Below, in pieces: positions 16,490 through 24,813 of a DNA stretch of 64,000 nt. The notes beneath the pieces were generated by a model. The model was not told where the DNA came from and ran no database searches. It was given only the letters and a program-made list of their open reading frames with translations. Source of the DNA: Burkholderia catarinensis (GTDB lineage Bacteria > Pseudomonadota > Gammaproteobacteria > Burkholderiales > Burkholderiaceae); contig NZ_MDEQ02000007.1 in NCBI RefSeq assembly GCF_001883705.2, forward strand, positions 248,001 to 312,000, read 5' to 3'. The translations under genes were made by a program, and so were the position numbers. Position 1 is the first letter of the stretch; the number at the start of each line of letters is the position of its first letter.

Positions 16490-19181
16490 TTTCCCGAGGC
16501 TCCTTGACAACGCGCGTAGGCGTAGGCGTCAGCATCGACAGTGCCGCGGAACGGCACACGCGTGTCAGCATCACGTAGCCGCGCGACGATCGTTGCTCTG
16601 CCGGCACCGCGTAATCGACCACGCATTGCTGGTCCGGCTGCGGCCCCCATTCGACACGGATCTGCCCTTCGGCTTCCGCGCTGCGGACGAACAGACGGCT
16701 GCCCTGCCCAACCCCGCCAAGCTGCGCGCCCGTTTGCGCATCGACCGCGCGAGCGGCGAACGGCAGCGGCCGGCCGTCCTCGGTCTGTGCGTCGATCAGC
16801 AGCGGGCGCGCCTTCAGCGTGTCGTACGACAGCATGACGACCGCGCCGGCGCGCGGTGCGACGCTGCGCGAAACCGTCTTCAGTTCCACGTCGTCCGGAA
16901 TGTCTTTCGGATCGAGGTCGATTTTGTTGAGCTGGTAAGGAACGAGGCTCGGCACCACGGCATAGCCGCGCCGGTTCAACCGCGCGCTGGAATTCGCCAC
17001 CGCCGCACCCAGCGCGTCCGGGGCCTGCACGACGCCCACTGTCTCGCCGAGCGTCGGTCCGGCAGTCAGCCCGCCCGGGTGCAGCACCAGGCCGCCGATT
17101 GCACTGGCGGAGAACTGCTGATAGCCACGCCCGGCCCCCACGTTCGCGGCCAGCGCCGCGACCGGCAGCCGATAGCCGATGCCGGCGTTGCCCGATGTCG
17201 CGCGATTGTTGCTGTCGTAGCCCGACGACACCGAATAAGAGCCGTCGTTGCGCTCGCCGAAGCGGCCCGAGAGGCCGGCCGTCGTGCTGGTTCCCGCATC
17301 GCTGTCGTGCGTGGAGAGCAGGTTGAGCGTCGGCGCGCGACGCGAGTTGCGATCCAGCGGAATCGACAGGTTCAGGCTCGCGATCGTACTGCTCGCCCCA
17401 CGCCCGAACGAGAATGCGTCGGCGGAACCGCTGCGGACCCGCTGCACCGACGCTGTCATCGTCACGTTGCGCCATTGCGTGCTGTAGCCGAGCGTGAAGC
17501 TCAACGTACGGCCTTGCTGAGCCCAGTAACTGAGCGCGGACCCGTTCAGATAGAGGTTGCCCGCGCGGCCGATCTGCTGGCTCACGTTGACGTCGACCCG
17601 ATTGCGCAAGCGGGAGAACAGGTCGGGGGCAGTCCCGTCGCCGCTTCTGCCGTTCAGCAGCAGTGCGTCGCGCAGGCCGAGATACCCCTTGGTCGAATAG
17701 CGATAGGCGAGCAGCGAAAAGTTCGTGCCGCTGTTCGGCAGGTTCTTGCTGTAGGACAGGCGGAAGCTCGAGCCATTCTGATGTTCGCGACCGGAGGGCT
17801 CGGTGCGCGCAACCGTGATATCCGCCGCCAGGCCGCCGATCGCCGTATTGAGCGCGACACCCATCAGCACCGATTGATACCGGTCCGCGAACGCCGCGCC
17901 GCCGTAGGCCGTCACCCTGTTGCTGAGCCCGCGCTGCAGCGAGAACTGGGCGACGTACTGGTTGCCGACGGACGCGCCGAAATCGACCGCCCGGCCGATC
18001 ATCGCGCTGTAGCGCGTGTTGCCCGGCCTCAGCAGTTGAACCGTCGTCGCGAACGGCACCACGAAACTGCGCGTGTCGCCGTTCGCCTCGGTCACCGTCA
18101 CGGTCAGGTCGCCGCCGTAGCTCATCGCCTGCAGATCGTCGATCTCGAACGGTCCGGGCGCGACGGTCGTTTCATGAATCAGGTAGCCGCGCTGGAAGAT
18201 CGCGACCTTCGCGTTCGACTGCGCGACACCTCGCACCACCGGCGCGTAATAGCGCTGCGTATCCGGCAGCATCCGGTCGTCGCTGGCGATCTGCACGCCG
18301 CGAAACGATACGGAATCGAAAAACTGGCCGCTCGTCGAACTCTCGCCGACCAGCAACTGCGCCTTCCACGCGGGCAGGTCCGTCTGCACATAGGCGTTCC
18401 CGCGTTGATAGCTGACGCCGCCGCGCTGCGACCAGGTCAGGTTGCCGGTGTGGCGAAAGCGGAACGCGCCGGCATTGGCCCCGAAGCTGAGCCCCGTATA
18501 GAGCTGCGAGAAATCGTTACCGCCGGACCGGGTCGAAAAGAGATTCGTGCTGTAGTTGAGTAGCGCTGCCGGCACGCCGTTCGTCCATTTCGACGGATCG
18601 ACGTACGTATTCTGGCTCGACAGCCGCATATAGAACTGCGGTACGGTCAGATACAGCTTCTGCTCGGCCTGATCGAACGAGAATTCGGCGCCGGGCACGT
18701 ATCGCGACGGGGCGTCGCAAATCAGCCCGTCGGGCATCGGGTTCGGCGCCGCGTCCGGGTCCTGGCCGCGCTCGCTCCTGTCGAGATCGACGCCGGCCCG
18801 TTGCAGCAGTGCCCGGTCGTAGCACGGCCGTGCACCCGCGCCGTCCTCACCCGCCAGACGGAACGTGACCTCCTCGACTCCGCGCCACTGCCCGTTGACG
18901 ACGAAATCGACACGATGCACGCCCGGCGCGACGGTATTCGAGCGCTCGAACGGCCGCGTGTCGATCGGCGCGCTGTCCGCACCGCGCATCAGCATCGAGT
19001 CGTCGAATTGAACGGCCCCGGAATCCGCACGGCCCACCGGGCCGGCCAAAGCGTCTGCGCGCGCGCCTGCCGGCGCGATCCCGCTTTCCGCAAACGCGCT
19101 GGCGCTCGCTGCTGCCATCGCGACCGGCGCGAAGACCGATGCGACTGCGCGAAGACACGGGGTCTGTCTGGCTCGAAACAT
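16476..19181 (-). CDS. outer-membrane fimbrial usher (PapC/FimD family)
   Basis: The usher forms the outer-membrane channel that receives chaperone-subunit complexes and polymerises the pilus. The protein has about 901 residues from ATG 19181 (916 from ATG 19226). It has a signal peptide, an N-terminal PapC_N chaperone-binding domain with paired Cys, a 24-strand barrel with plug, and C-terminal domains that include QGSRLFVRSAEAEGQIRVEW. I prefer 19181 because MFRARQTPCLRAVASV gives a canonical signal peptide. The gene follows the first chaperone after a 148-bp gap and overlaps the second chaperone. Confidence 0.92.
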   Translation of the reverse strand: MFRARQTPCLRAVASVFAPVAMAAASASAFAESGIAPAGARADALAGPVGRADSGAVQFDDSMLMRGADSAPIDTRPFERSNTVAPGVHRVDFVVNGQWRGVEEVTFRLAGEDGAGARPCYDRALLQRAGVDLDRSERGQDPDAAPNPMPDGLICDAPSRYVPGAEFSFDQAEQKLYLTVPQFYMRLSSQNTYVDPSKWTNGVPAALLNYSTNLFSTRSGGNDFSQLYTGLSFGANAGAFRFRHTGNLTWSQRGGVSYQRGNAYVQTDLPAWKAQLLVGESSTSGQFFDSVSFRGVQIASDDRMLPDTQRYYAPVVRGVAQSNAKVAIFQRGYLIHETTVAPGPFEIDDLQAMSYGGDLTVTVTEANGDTRSFVVPFATTVQLLRPGNTRYSAMIGRAVDFGASVGNQYVAQFSLQRGLSNRVTAYGGAAFADRYQSVLMGVALNTAIGGLAADITVARTEPSGREHQNGSSFRLSYSKNLPNSGTNFSLLAYRYSTKGYLGLRDALLLNGRSGDGTAPDLFSRLRNRVDVNVSQQIGRAGNLYLNGSALSYWAQQGRTLSFTLGYSTQWRNVTMTASVQRVRSGSADAFSFGRGASSTIASLNLSIPLDRNSRRAPTLNLLSTHDSDAGTSTTAGLSGRFGERNDGSYSVSSGYDSNNRATSGNAGIGYRLPVAALAANVGAGRGYQQFSASAIGGLVLHPGGLTAGPTLGETVGVVQAPDALGAAVANSSARLNRRGYAVVPSLVPYQLNKIDLDPKDIPDDVELKTVSRSVAPRAGAVVMLSYDTLKARPLLIDAQTEDGRPLPFAARAVDAQTGAQLGGVGQGSRLFVRSAEAEGQIRVEWGPQPDQQCVVDYAVPAEQRSSRGYVMLTRVCRSAALSMLTPTPTRVVKEPRESVRH

Positions 19182-19329
19182 CGGACCGGGAATGCTCAAA
19201 GGATGGGTTCCTGAAAAACGCCGCATGCTGGATCACATTTGTTGGTATACCGAAACAAATTGCCTGCAATGCAGGCGTGTGCATCGGCATACCCGTTCGA
19301 GCCTCTTCGTGCGTTGCTTGATGGACGGG

Positions 19330-20109
19330 TCAGTCAGCCATTTTTTTCGTTATCGTGCTGCGTCCGCCGTAATCGTCGATGGTCATGTAACGGACCGTGG
19401 CCGGCCGGTGCGGCAATGCGGCGACGCCTCGCAGCGGAAACCGTTCGGTTGCGAATGGCGCGACCATCCCGCCGCCGGCCGACACGAACGTCCCGCCCAC
19501 GTCGCTCTCGACACGACCGAACGATACGAAATACGGAGTGGGATTGTTCACTTCGAGTGCGACGCTCGTTTCGCCGGAGGCCCGGCTTCCATCCGACGAC
19601 GTACTCTTGACCGCCTTCCAGGTCAAACGGTCCGGCGCACCGTCGGCGCCATCGGCCAGCGCCGCCGGCCGGTAAAACAGCTTGATGCGCGTCCGGAACG
19701 AGAAGCGAAGCTGATTTTCGTCGGCATCTTGCTGGACGGACGGCGCCTCGAGCACGTTGAGCCAGAACACGGATTCGCGATCGCCGGGCAGCGGTTGATC
19801 CTGCATATACGTGACGCGCAGCACCGCGCTCCTGCCCGGCTCGACGCGCAGCACGGCAGGCGCCACGACGAACGGCGTACGCAACTGTTCCGGCGGAACA
19901 TCGACCCGGCCGTCGTCGATCCAGCTCTGGGCCAGGACCGGACGGCTCGAAACGTTCTCCATCCGGATCGTCACGTCGCGCGACTGTTCAGGAAAGATCA
20001 CTCGCGTGCCGTTGAGCACGAGCGCCGCCTGCGCCGGCGCGGCGCAGGCAGCCCATGCCACGACGCAGGCGGTCGCGATCCATGCAGGTATGCGGGGTGA
20101 CGGCATCAT
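19330..20109 (-). CDS. periplasmic fimbrial chaperone (PapD/FimC family), first copy
   Basis: This is a chaperone with signal peptide (cleavage near APAQA) and two Ig-like domains. The LRTPFVVAPAVLRVEPG and VFWLNVLEAPSV strands are the conserved subunit-binding edges. It is encoded directly after the major pilin gene and before the usher, the classical order. Start ATG 20109 is chosen for signal-peptide length; a GTG at 20130, 2 nt after the pilin stop, is also in frame. Neither has a strong ribosome-binding site, so translation may be coupled to the pilin. Confidence 0.88.
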   Translation of the reverse strand: MMPSPRIPAWIATACVVAWAACAAPAQAALVLNGTRVIFPEQSRDVTIRMENVSSRPVLAQSWIDDGRVDVPPEQLRTPFVVAPAVLRVEPGRSAVLRVTYMQDQPLPGDRESVFWLNVLEAPSVQQDADENQLRFSFRTRIKLFYRPAALADGADGAPDRLTWKAVKSTSSDGSRASGETSVALEVNNPTPYFVSFGRVESDVGGTFVSAGGGMVAPFATERFPLRGVAALPHRPATVRYMTIDDYGGRSTITKKMAD

Positions 20110-20132
20110 GACATGAGACGGTTCGAGCACGT

Positions 20133-20705
20133 TCAGTGGTACGCGAGCACGTATCGGATCGACGACAAACCGGAACCGGAACCGATCTGGGCCTTGGTCG
20201 ACACGTAAGACGCCGTGTAGCTCAGCGTCGCCTTGTTCTTGTCGACGGTCGCGACCTGCGCGTCGGCGAGGTTCTCCGGCTTGCCGAGCGGGATCTTCCC
20301 GGTCTTGCCGTTGCCCGCGTTTTTGATCTCGATTTCGATGCCGTCTGCCGGCTTCGTGCCGACGAGCTTCAGGTTGCCGGTCACCGGATTGACGTTGACG
20401 GAGCTCGGATCGAAATCGACCACGACCTTGCTGCCATCGGTGCAGCCAGCGTTGCCGCCGATGTTCAACGCAAACGGAACCGGCGTCGACGTCTTGCCGA
20501 TCGTGTCGAACGTGGACGGACTGATCGCCTCGCCGAGCGGCACTTCAAGCAGGTTGTTGACACCCGGCGCCTCGCCGTTGATGTTGCACGTGACATCCGT
20601 GATGCTGCCGTTGAACGAGATCGTGCCGTCGTACGCATAAGCCGCAGCAGGTGCCAGCGCGACGCACGCGATACCGATTGCAGTACTGAACAATGCTTTT
20701 TTCAT
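20133..20705 (-). CDS. major type 1-like fimbrial subunit
   Basis: This 190-residue pilin has a signal peptide (MKKALFSTAIGIACVALAP, cleavage after AYA), the expected two cysteines (in VTCNING and NAGCTDG) and the penultimate-aromatic C-terminus (RYVLAYH) typical of chaperone-usher subunits. AAAGGAA precedes the start. It is the first gene of the operon and the likely bulk component of the fibre. Its codon use is slightly less GC-rich than its neighbours. Confidence 0.92.
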   Translation of the reverse strand: MKKALFSTAIGIACVALAPAAAYAYDGTISFNGSITDVTCNINGEAPGVNNLLEVPLGEAISPSTFDTIGKTSTPVPFALNIGGNAGCTDGSKVVVDFDPSSVNVNPVTGNLKLVGTKPADGIEIEIKNAGNGKTGKIPLGKPENLADAQVATVDKNKATLSYTASYVSTKAQIGSGSGLSSIRYVLAYH

Positions 20706-21452
20706 TTCTGTATTCCTTTGAAAAAAAGATGTGTTGCCTCGCCACTACCCTTCGATGCACGTAACGCCTGTTCTTTGCTCAGGGCTTTCGTAACATCGGC
20801 AGACCGCCTTTTTTCGGCAATATGGCTCGTTCTCGACCGGCACCGAAAAAAGACAGCCCGGCAATTCTATTAACAAGCCGACCAATTTCATATCGTACGA
20901 GTATGAAATTATTTTGCAAATTTCAAATGCCAGGAAAATTACACATTCCGCCAATTATCTTGAAAATATAATGGCAGTTATCGATGGACTTGTTCGTCTC
21001 GACTATCTCTTGTCGATCGAGCGGGCCCTTTTCCGTTGGAGATAGCCCTGCGCGAACGTGCGTCGGACTGGCGGGCCGTATGACATCACTCTCGGCAGAG
21101 ACTTCGGGTGGTTGATACTTTGCTGCTATCGCGTCCTGTGGGGCGCCCGACTATCAATGGACTTCGTTCTTGAATAGGACAAGTCCGCATCACATAGCGA
21201 CAAAATTGCATTTCTCAACAAAAATCAACCGGCGAGGCCCATCACGCGATACGCCGATTCTCTAAATAAGAAATTTATTATGGTTTTTATCTGCGCGTCG
21301 CGCCCCATCCACTTTCGACAAATCGCAAAGCCTGCAATGTGTCAAAAAAAGTGAATCCGAACATCGACCGCGTTGCATGGCCCGGATTTTGAGCGCGATC
21401 TTTATCGACTCGCCGAGCGACTTCATCGCGCGATACCCGCGCCGGAGCGCGC
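20706..21452. other. long AT-rich intergenic region upstream of the fimbrial operon
   Basis: About 750 bp without a credible gene. It is clearly more AT-rich than the rest of the window and is bounded by the pilin start and the terminator of the symporter gene. It contains a 27-bp inverted repeat (20884-20910), a GGACTTG motif near 20986 and 21158 with an inverted copy at 21178-21186, and a distal CTATCTC/GAGATAG pair. This is where the fimbrial promoter and its control elements should lie. The AT-richness would suit silencing by an H-NS-like protein (inference). Confidence 0.55.
20884..20910. promoter_or_regulatory. perfect 9-bp inverted repeat with palindromic spacer upstream of pilin
   Basis: AATTTCATA (20884-20892) and TATGAAATT (20902-20910) are exact inverted copies; the 9-nt spacer itself contains the palindrome TCGTACGA. 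The element lies 179 bp upstream of the pilin start codon. It may be an operator for an unidentified regulator. As a transcribed hairpin it would be unstable because of the AT content, so protein binding is more likely. Confidence 0.5.
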
Positions 21453-21484
21453 AAAAAAAAACGCCCGTTGCAAGCAACGGGCGT
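21453..21484 (-). terminator. intrinsic terminator of the symporter gene
   Basis: ACGCCCGTTGC and GCAACGGGCGT (21461-21484) form a perfect 11-bp stem with a 2-nt centre. Read on the minus strand it is followed by nine T residues (21453-21461). It lies about 115 bp after the stop of the MFS symporter gene. Confidence 0.92.
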
Positions 21485-21600
21485 GAATCCCAGTCAAGGA
21501 GGTGTCACACGAACTACGGGCTCAGGGTAAGCCGTTCGCCTTCCGCCGGCAACGAAGCGATTTCGATATCCTTATTGCTCGCGGTCCGATGAGCTTCCGA

Positions 21601-22905
21601 TCACGGCTCGTGACGCAGATACCCTTCCTTGCTCGGATCGCGCATCCGCCACGACACGATCAGCGAGATCGCGCACAGCACGGTCACGTACCAGTAGAAG
21701 GTTTCCTCGCTGCCGATCGACTTGAACCACAGCGCGACGTACTCGGCCGAGCCGCCGAAAATCGCGTTCGCGACCGCGTACGACAGCCCGACGCCCATCG
21801 CGCGCACTTCCGGCGGGAACATCTCGGCCTTGATGAGGCCGCTGATCGACGTGTAGAAACTGACGATCGCCAGCGCGACCGTGATCAGCACGAACGCGGC
21901 CACGGGGCTCGTCACGTCCTTCAGCGCATGCATCAGCGGCACCGTGCCGATCACCGCGAACGAACCGAACAGGATCATCGACGTGCGGCGGCCGATCCTG
22001 TCGGACAGCGCGCCGAACACCGGCTGCATCAGCATGTAGACGAGCAGTGCGACGGTCATCACGTTGCTGGCCGTCTTCGCGTGCATGCCGGCCGTGTTCA
22101 CGAGGTACTTCTGCATGTACGTCGTGAACGTGTAGAAGATCAGCGAGCCGCCGGCCGTGAAGCCGACCACCGTGAAGAACGCGCCCTTGTGCTCCCACAC
22201 GCCGCGGATCGTGCCCGCGTTTTTCTTGTCGCGCGACGACGTCGTCGACGTCTCGTCGAGCGATTTGCGCAGGTACAGCGAAACCAGCGCGGCCGCCGCG
22301 CCGACCACGAACGGAATGCGCCAGCCCCACGCCTTCAGTTCGTCGGTCGACAGCGTCTGCTGCAGGATCACGAGCACCAGTAGCGCGCACAGCTGGCCGC
22401 CGATCAGCGTCACGTACTGGAACGACGCGAAGAAGCCGCGCCGCCCCTTCAGCGCGACCTCGCTCATGTAGGTCGCGCTCGTGCCGTATTCGCCGCCCAC
22501 CGACAGCCCCTGGAACAGGCGAGCGACCAGCAGCAGCGCCGGCGCGAACGCGCCGATCTGCGCATAGGTCGGCAGCACCGCGATCACGAGCGAGCCGCCG
22601 CACATCATCAGCACCGAGATCATCATCGCGTTGCGGCGGCCGTGGCGATCCGCGATGCGGCCGAACAGCCAGCCGCCGATCGGGCGCATCAGGAAGCCGG
22701 CCGCGAACACGCCGGCCGTGTTCAGCAGCTGCGTCGTCGTGTTGCCGCTCGGGAAGAACGCCGGCGCGAAGTACAGCGCGCAGAACGAGTAGATGTAGAA
22801 GTCGAACCACTCGACGAGGTTGCCCGATGAGGCGCCGACAATGGCGAACACGCGCCGCCGGGTGTCATGCGCGGACAGCGCAGCTTGGTCGGTCTGGACG
22901 TCCAT
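21601..22905 (-). CDS. MFS metabolite:H+ symporter (MHS family, KgtP-like)
   Basis: This is a 434-residue, 12-TM major-facilitator protein. It shows the MHS-family hallmarks: the N-terminal [14 protein letters not shown] motif, the loop 2-3 motif [13 protein letters not shown] and [13 protein letters not shown]. Members import organic acids such as alpha-ketoglutarate, citrate, shikimate or proline with protons; the substrate is not readable here. Start ATG 22905 follows AAAGGAAC; the frame is open upstream but without conserved sequence. It is monocistronic with its own terminator, and a palindrome lies about 150 bp upstream. Confidence 0.88.
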   Translation of the reverse strand: MDVQTDQAALSAHDTRRRVFAIVGASSGNLVEWFDFYIYSFCALYFAPAFFPSGNTTTQLLNTAGVFAAGFLMRPIGGWLFGRIADRHGRRNAMMISVLMMCGGSLVIAVLPTYAQIGAFAPALLLVARLFQGLSVGGEYGTSATYMSEVALKGRRGFFASFQYVTLIGGQLCALLVLVILQQTLSTDELKAWGWRIPFVVGAAAALVSLYLRKSLDETSTTSSRDKKNAGTIRGVWEHKGAFFTVVGFTAGGSLIFYTFTTYMQKYLVNTAGMHAKTASNVMTVALLVYMLMQPVFGALSDRIGRRTSMILFGSFAVIGTVPLMHALKDVTSPVAAFVLITVALAIVSFYTSISGLIKAEMFPPEVRAMGVGLSYAVANAIFGGSAEYVALWFKSIGSEETFYWYVTVLCAISLIVSWRMRDPSKEGYLRHEP

Positions 22906-23049
22906 GGGTTGGTCTGTTCCTTTTAGTGCTTTCTGGGCGAGACGGCTCGGGCCGCCGCGTGCGGTCGCACGTGGCACCGGTTCCGGTGCACGGCGCTACG
23001 GGATTTTAGCGAAATGTAAAGTAACAGGCTTTCCGGGTTCGTCCGGATG

Positions 23050-23064
23050 TAGAAAAATTTTCTA
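23050..23064. promoter_or_regulatory. AT palindrome upstream of the symporter gene
   Basis: TAGAAAAATTTTCTA is a perfect 7-bp inverted repeat around a central A. It lies in the short gap between the symporter start (145 bp away) and the terminator of the spoVR gene, so it is a plausible operator or part of an AT-rich promoter for the symporter. Confidence 0.4.
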
Positions 23065-23083
23065 CCGCCACCCGTTCGTCATA

Positions 23084-23111
23084 TGAAAACGCCAGCCTGC
23101 AGGCTGGCGTT
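23084..23111 (-). terminator. intrinsic terminator of the prkA-yeaH-spoVR operon
   Basis: AACGCCAGCC (23088-23097), loop TGCA and GGCTGGCGTT (23102-23111) form a perfect 10-bp stem. On the minus strand it runs into TTTTCATA. It starts 26 nt after the spoVR stop. Confidence 0.85.
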
Positions 23112-23137
23112 CGATGCAAACTATTTGAAAGCGGCGT

Positions 23138-24661
23138 TCAAACGCGCACCTCCGGCGGCACGTAGCGGCACTCGTAGCGCTTGCGCACGGTGCCGCCCTC
23201 GTCGACGCTTTCCAGGTACACGTCGAACTGCCAGAGCCGCACCATGTGCTTGAGCACCTCGTCGCTGTCGCTCGACAGGTGGCGGTTGTCGGTCATGAAG
23301 TGACGCAGCGTGAGGCTGCGGTCGCCGCGCGTGTTGACGGCCCACACCTGGATGTTCGGCTCGCGGTGATGGATGTCGTACTGCCTCGACAGCGCCTGCC
23401 GCACGTACTGGTAGCCGGAATCGTCGTGGATCGCCGACACCTCGAGCGAATCGCGCATGTCGTCGTCGAGCACCGAGAAGAGCCGCATCTCGCGGATCAG
23501 GCTCGGCGACAGGTACTGCGCGATGAAGCTCTCGTCCTTGAAGTTGCGCATCGCGTAGTGCATCGCCGGCAGCCACGGGGTGCCCGCGATCTCCGGAAAC
23601 CACTTGTAGTCCTCTTCCGTCGGCGCTTCGCAGATCCGCCGGATGTCGCTCATCATCGAGAAACCGAGCGCATACGGGTTGATCCCGCTGTAGTACGGCT
23701 TCGTGACGGGCGGCTGGTAGACCACGTTGCTGTGCGAATGCAGGAACTCCATCATGAAGCCGTCTTCCAGCTTCCCCTGGTTGTACAGCGTGTTCAGCAG
23801 CGTGTAGTGCCAGAACGTCGCCCAGCCTTCGTTCATCACCTGCGTCTGCCGCTGCGGGTAGAAATACTGGCCGATCTTGCGCACGATGCGGATCACTTCC
23901 CGCTCCCACGGCTCGAGCAGCGGCGCATTCTTCTCCGCGAAATACAGCAGGTTCTCCTGCGGCTCGGACGGATAGCGGCCTTCCTGCTCTTCCATCAGCT
24001 CGGGCTTCTTGCCCGGCAGCGTGCGCCACAGTTCATTCACCTGCGACTGCAGGTACGCCTCGCGCTCGCGCCGCAGCGCCGCTTCCTTCGACAGCGACGG
24101 CTTCTGCGGCCGCTTGTAGCGGTCGACACCGTAGTTCATCAGTGCATGGCACGAATCGAGCAGTTCCTCGACGCGATCGAGGCCGTAGCGCTCCTCGCAT
24201 TCCGCGACGTAGTTCTTCGCGTACACGAGATAGTCGATGATCGCGTGCGCGTCGGTCCACAGCCGGAACAGGTAATTGCCCTTGAAGAACGAGTTGTGCC
24301 CGTACGCCGCGTGCGCGATGACGAGCGCCTGCATCGTCATCGTGTTCTCTTCCATCAGATACGCGATGCAGGGGTTCGAGTTGATGACGATTTCGTACGC
24401 GAGGCCCATCTGGCCGCGGCGGTAGCTCTTCTCGGTCGACAGGAAATGCTTGCCGAACGACCAGTGACGGTAGTTGACGGGCATCCCGACCGACGCATAC
24501 GCGTCCATCATCTGTTCGGCGCTGATCAGTTCGAGCTGGATCGGGTAAATGTCGAGCTCGTATTGTTCGGCGACCTGCGAGATGTGCGTGTCGTATTCCT
24601 CGAGCAATTCGAACGTCCAGTCGGACGGGCACGGCAGCGGCTTGCGTTCGGCAACGTTCAT
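23138..24661 (-). CDS. SpoVR/YcgB family protein
   Basis: This 507-residue protein is closely similar in layout to Escherichia coli YcgB, including the segments SEQMMDAYASVGMP, YEIVINSNPCIAYLMEEN and QTQVMNEGWATFWHY. Its biochemical role is unsettled; in Bacillus SpoVR affects spore cortex, and in proteobacteria the gene accompanies prkA/yeaG and yeaH in a stationary-phase/stress module. I chose ATG 24661 because AAGGAAG lies 5 nt upstream and the length matches the family. An upstream ATG at 24817 overlaps the yeaH stop by ATGA and would add 52 low-complexity residues. Confidence 0.88.
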   Translation of the reverse strand: MNVAERKPLPCPSDWTFELLEEYDTHISQVAEQYELDIYPIQLELISAEQMMDAYASVGMPVNYRHWSFGKHFLSTEKSYRRGQMGLAYEIVINSNPCIAYLMEENTMTMQALVIAHAAYGHNSFFKGNYLFRLWTDAHAIIDYLVYAKNYVAECEERYGLDRVEELLDSCHALMNYGVDRYKRPQKPSLSKEAALRREREAYLQSQVNELWRTLPGKKPELMEEQEGRYPSEPQENLLYFAEKNAPLLEPWEREVIRIVRKIGQYFYPQRQTQVMNEGWATFWHYTLLNTLYNQGKLEDGFMMEFLHSHSNVVYQPPVTKPYYSGINPYALGFSMMSDIRRICEAPTEEDYKWFPEIAGTPWLPAMHYAMRNFKDESFIAQYLSPSLIREMRLFSVLDDDMRDSLEVSAIHDDSGYQYVRQALSRQYDIHHREPNIQVWAVNTRGDRSLTLRHFMTDNRHLSSDSDEVLKHMVRLWQFDVYLESVDEGGTVRKRYECRYVPPEVRV

Positions 24662-24813
24662 ACGCGCTTCCTTTTGCCCGGAACCGGGCAAGTCGGCGGC
24701 CGACGGCGGCGGTTCGGCCTGCGCGCGTTGCTGCGGTGCGGCAGGGCCGGCCGTTTCGTCGCCGGAGGGGCGCGGCTGGTAGCCGCGCGACTCGTTGTGC
24801 AGATGGCGGGTCG

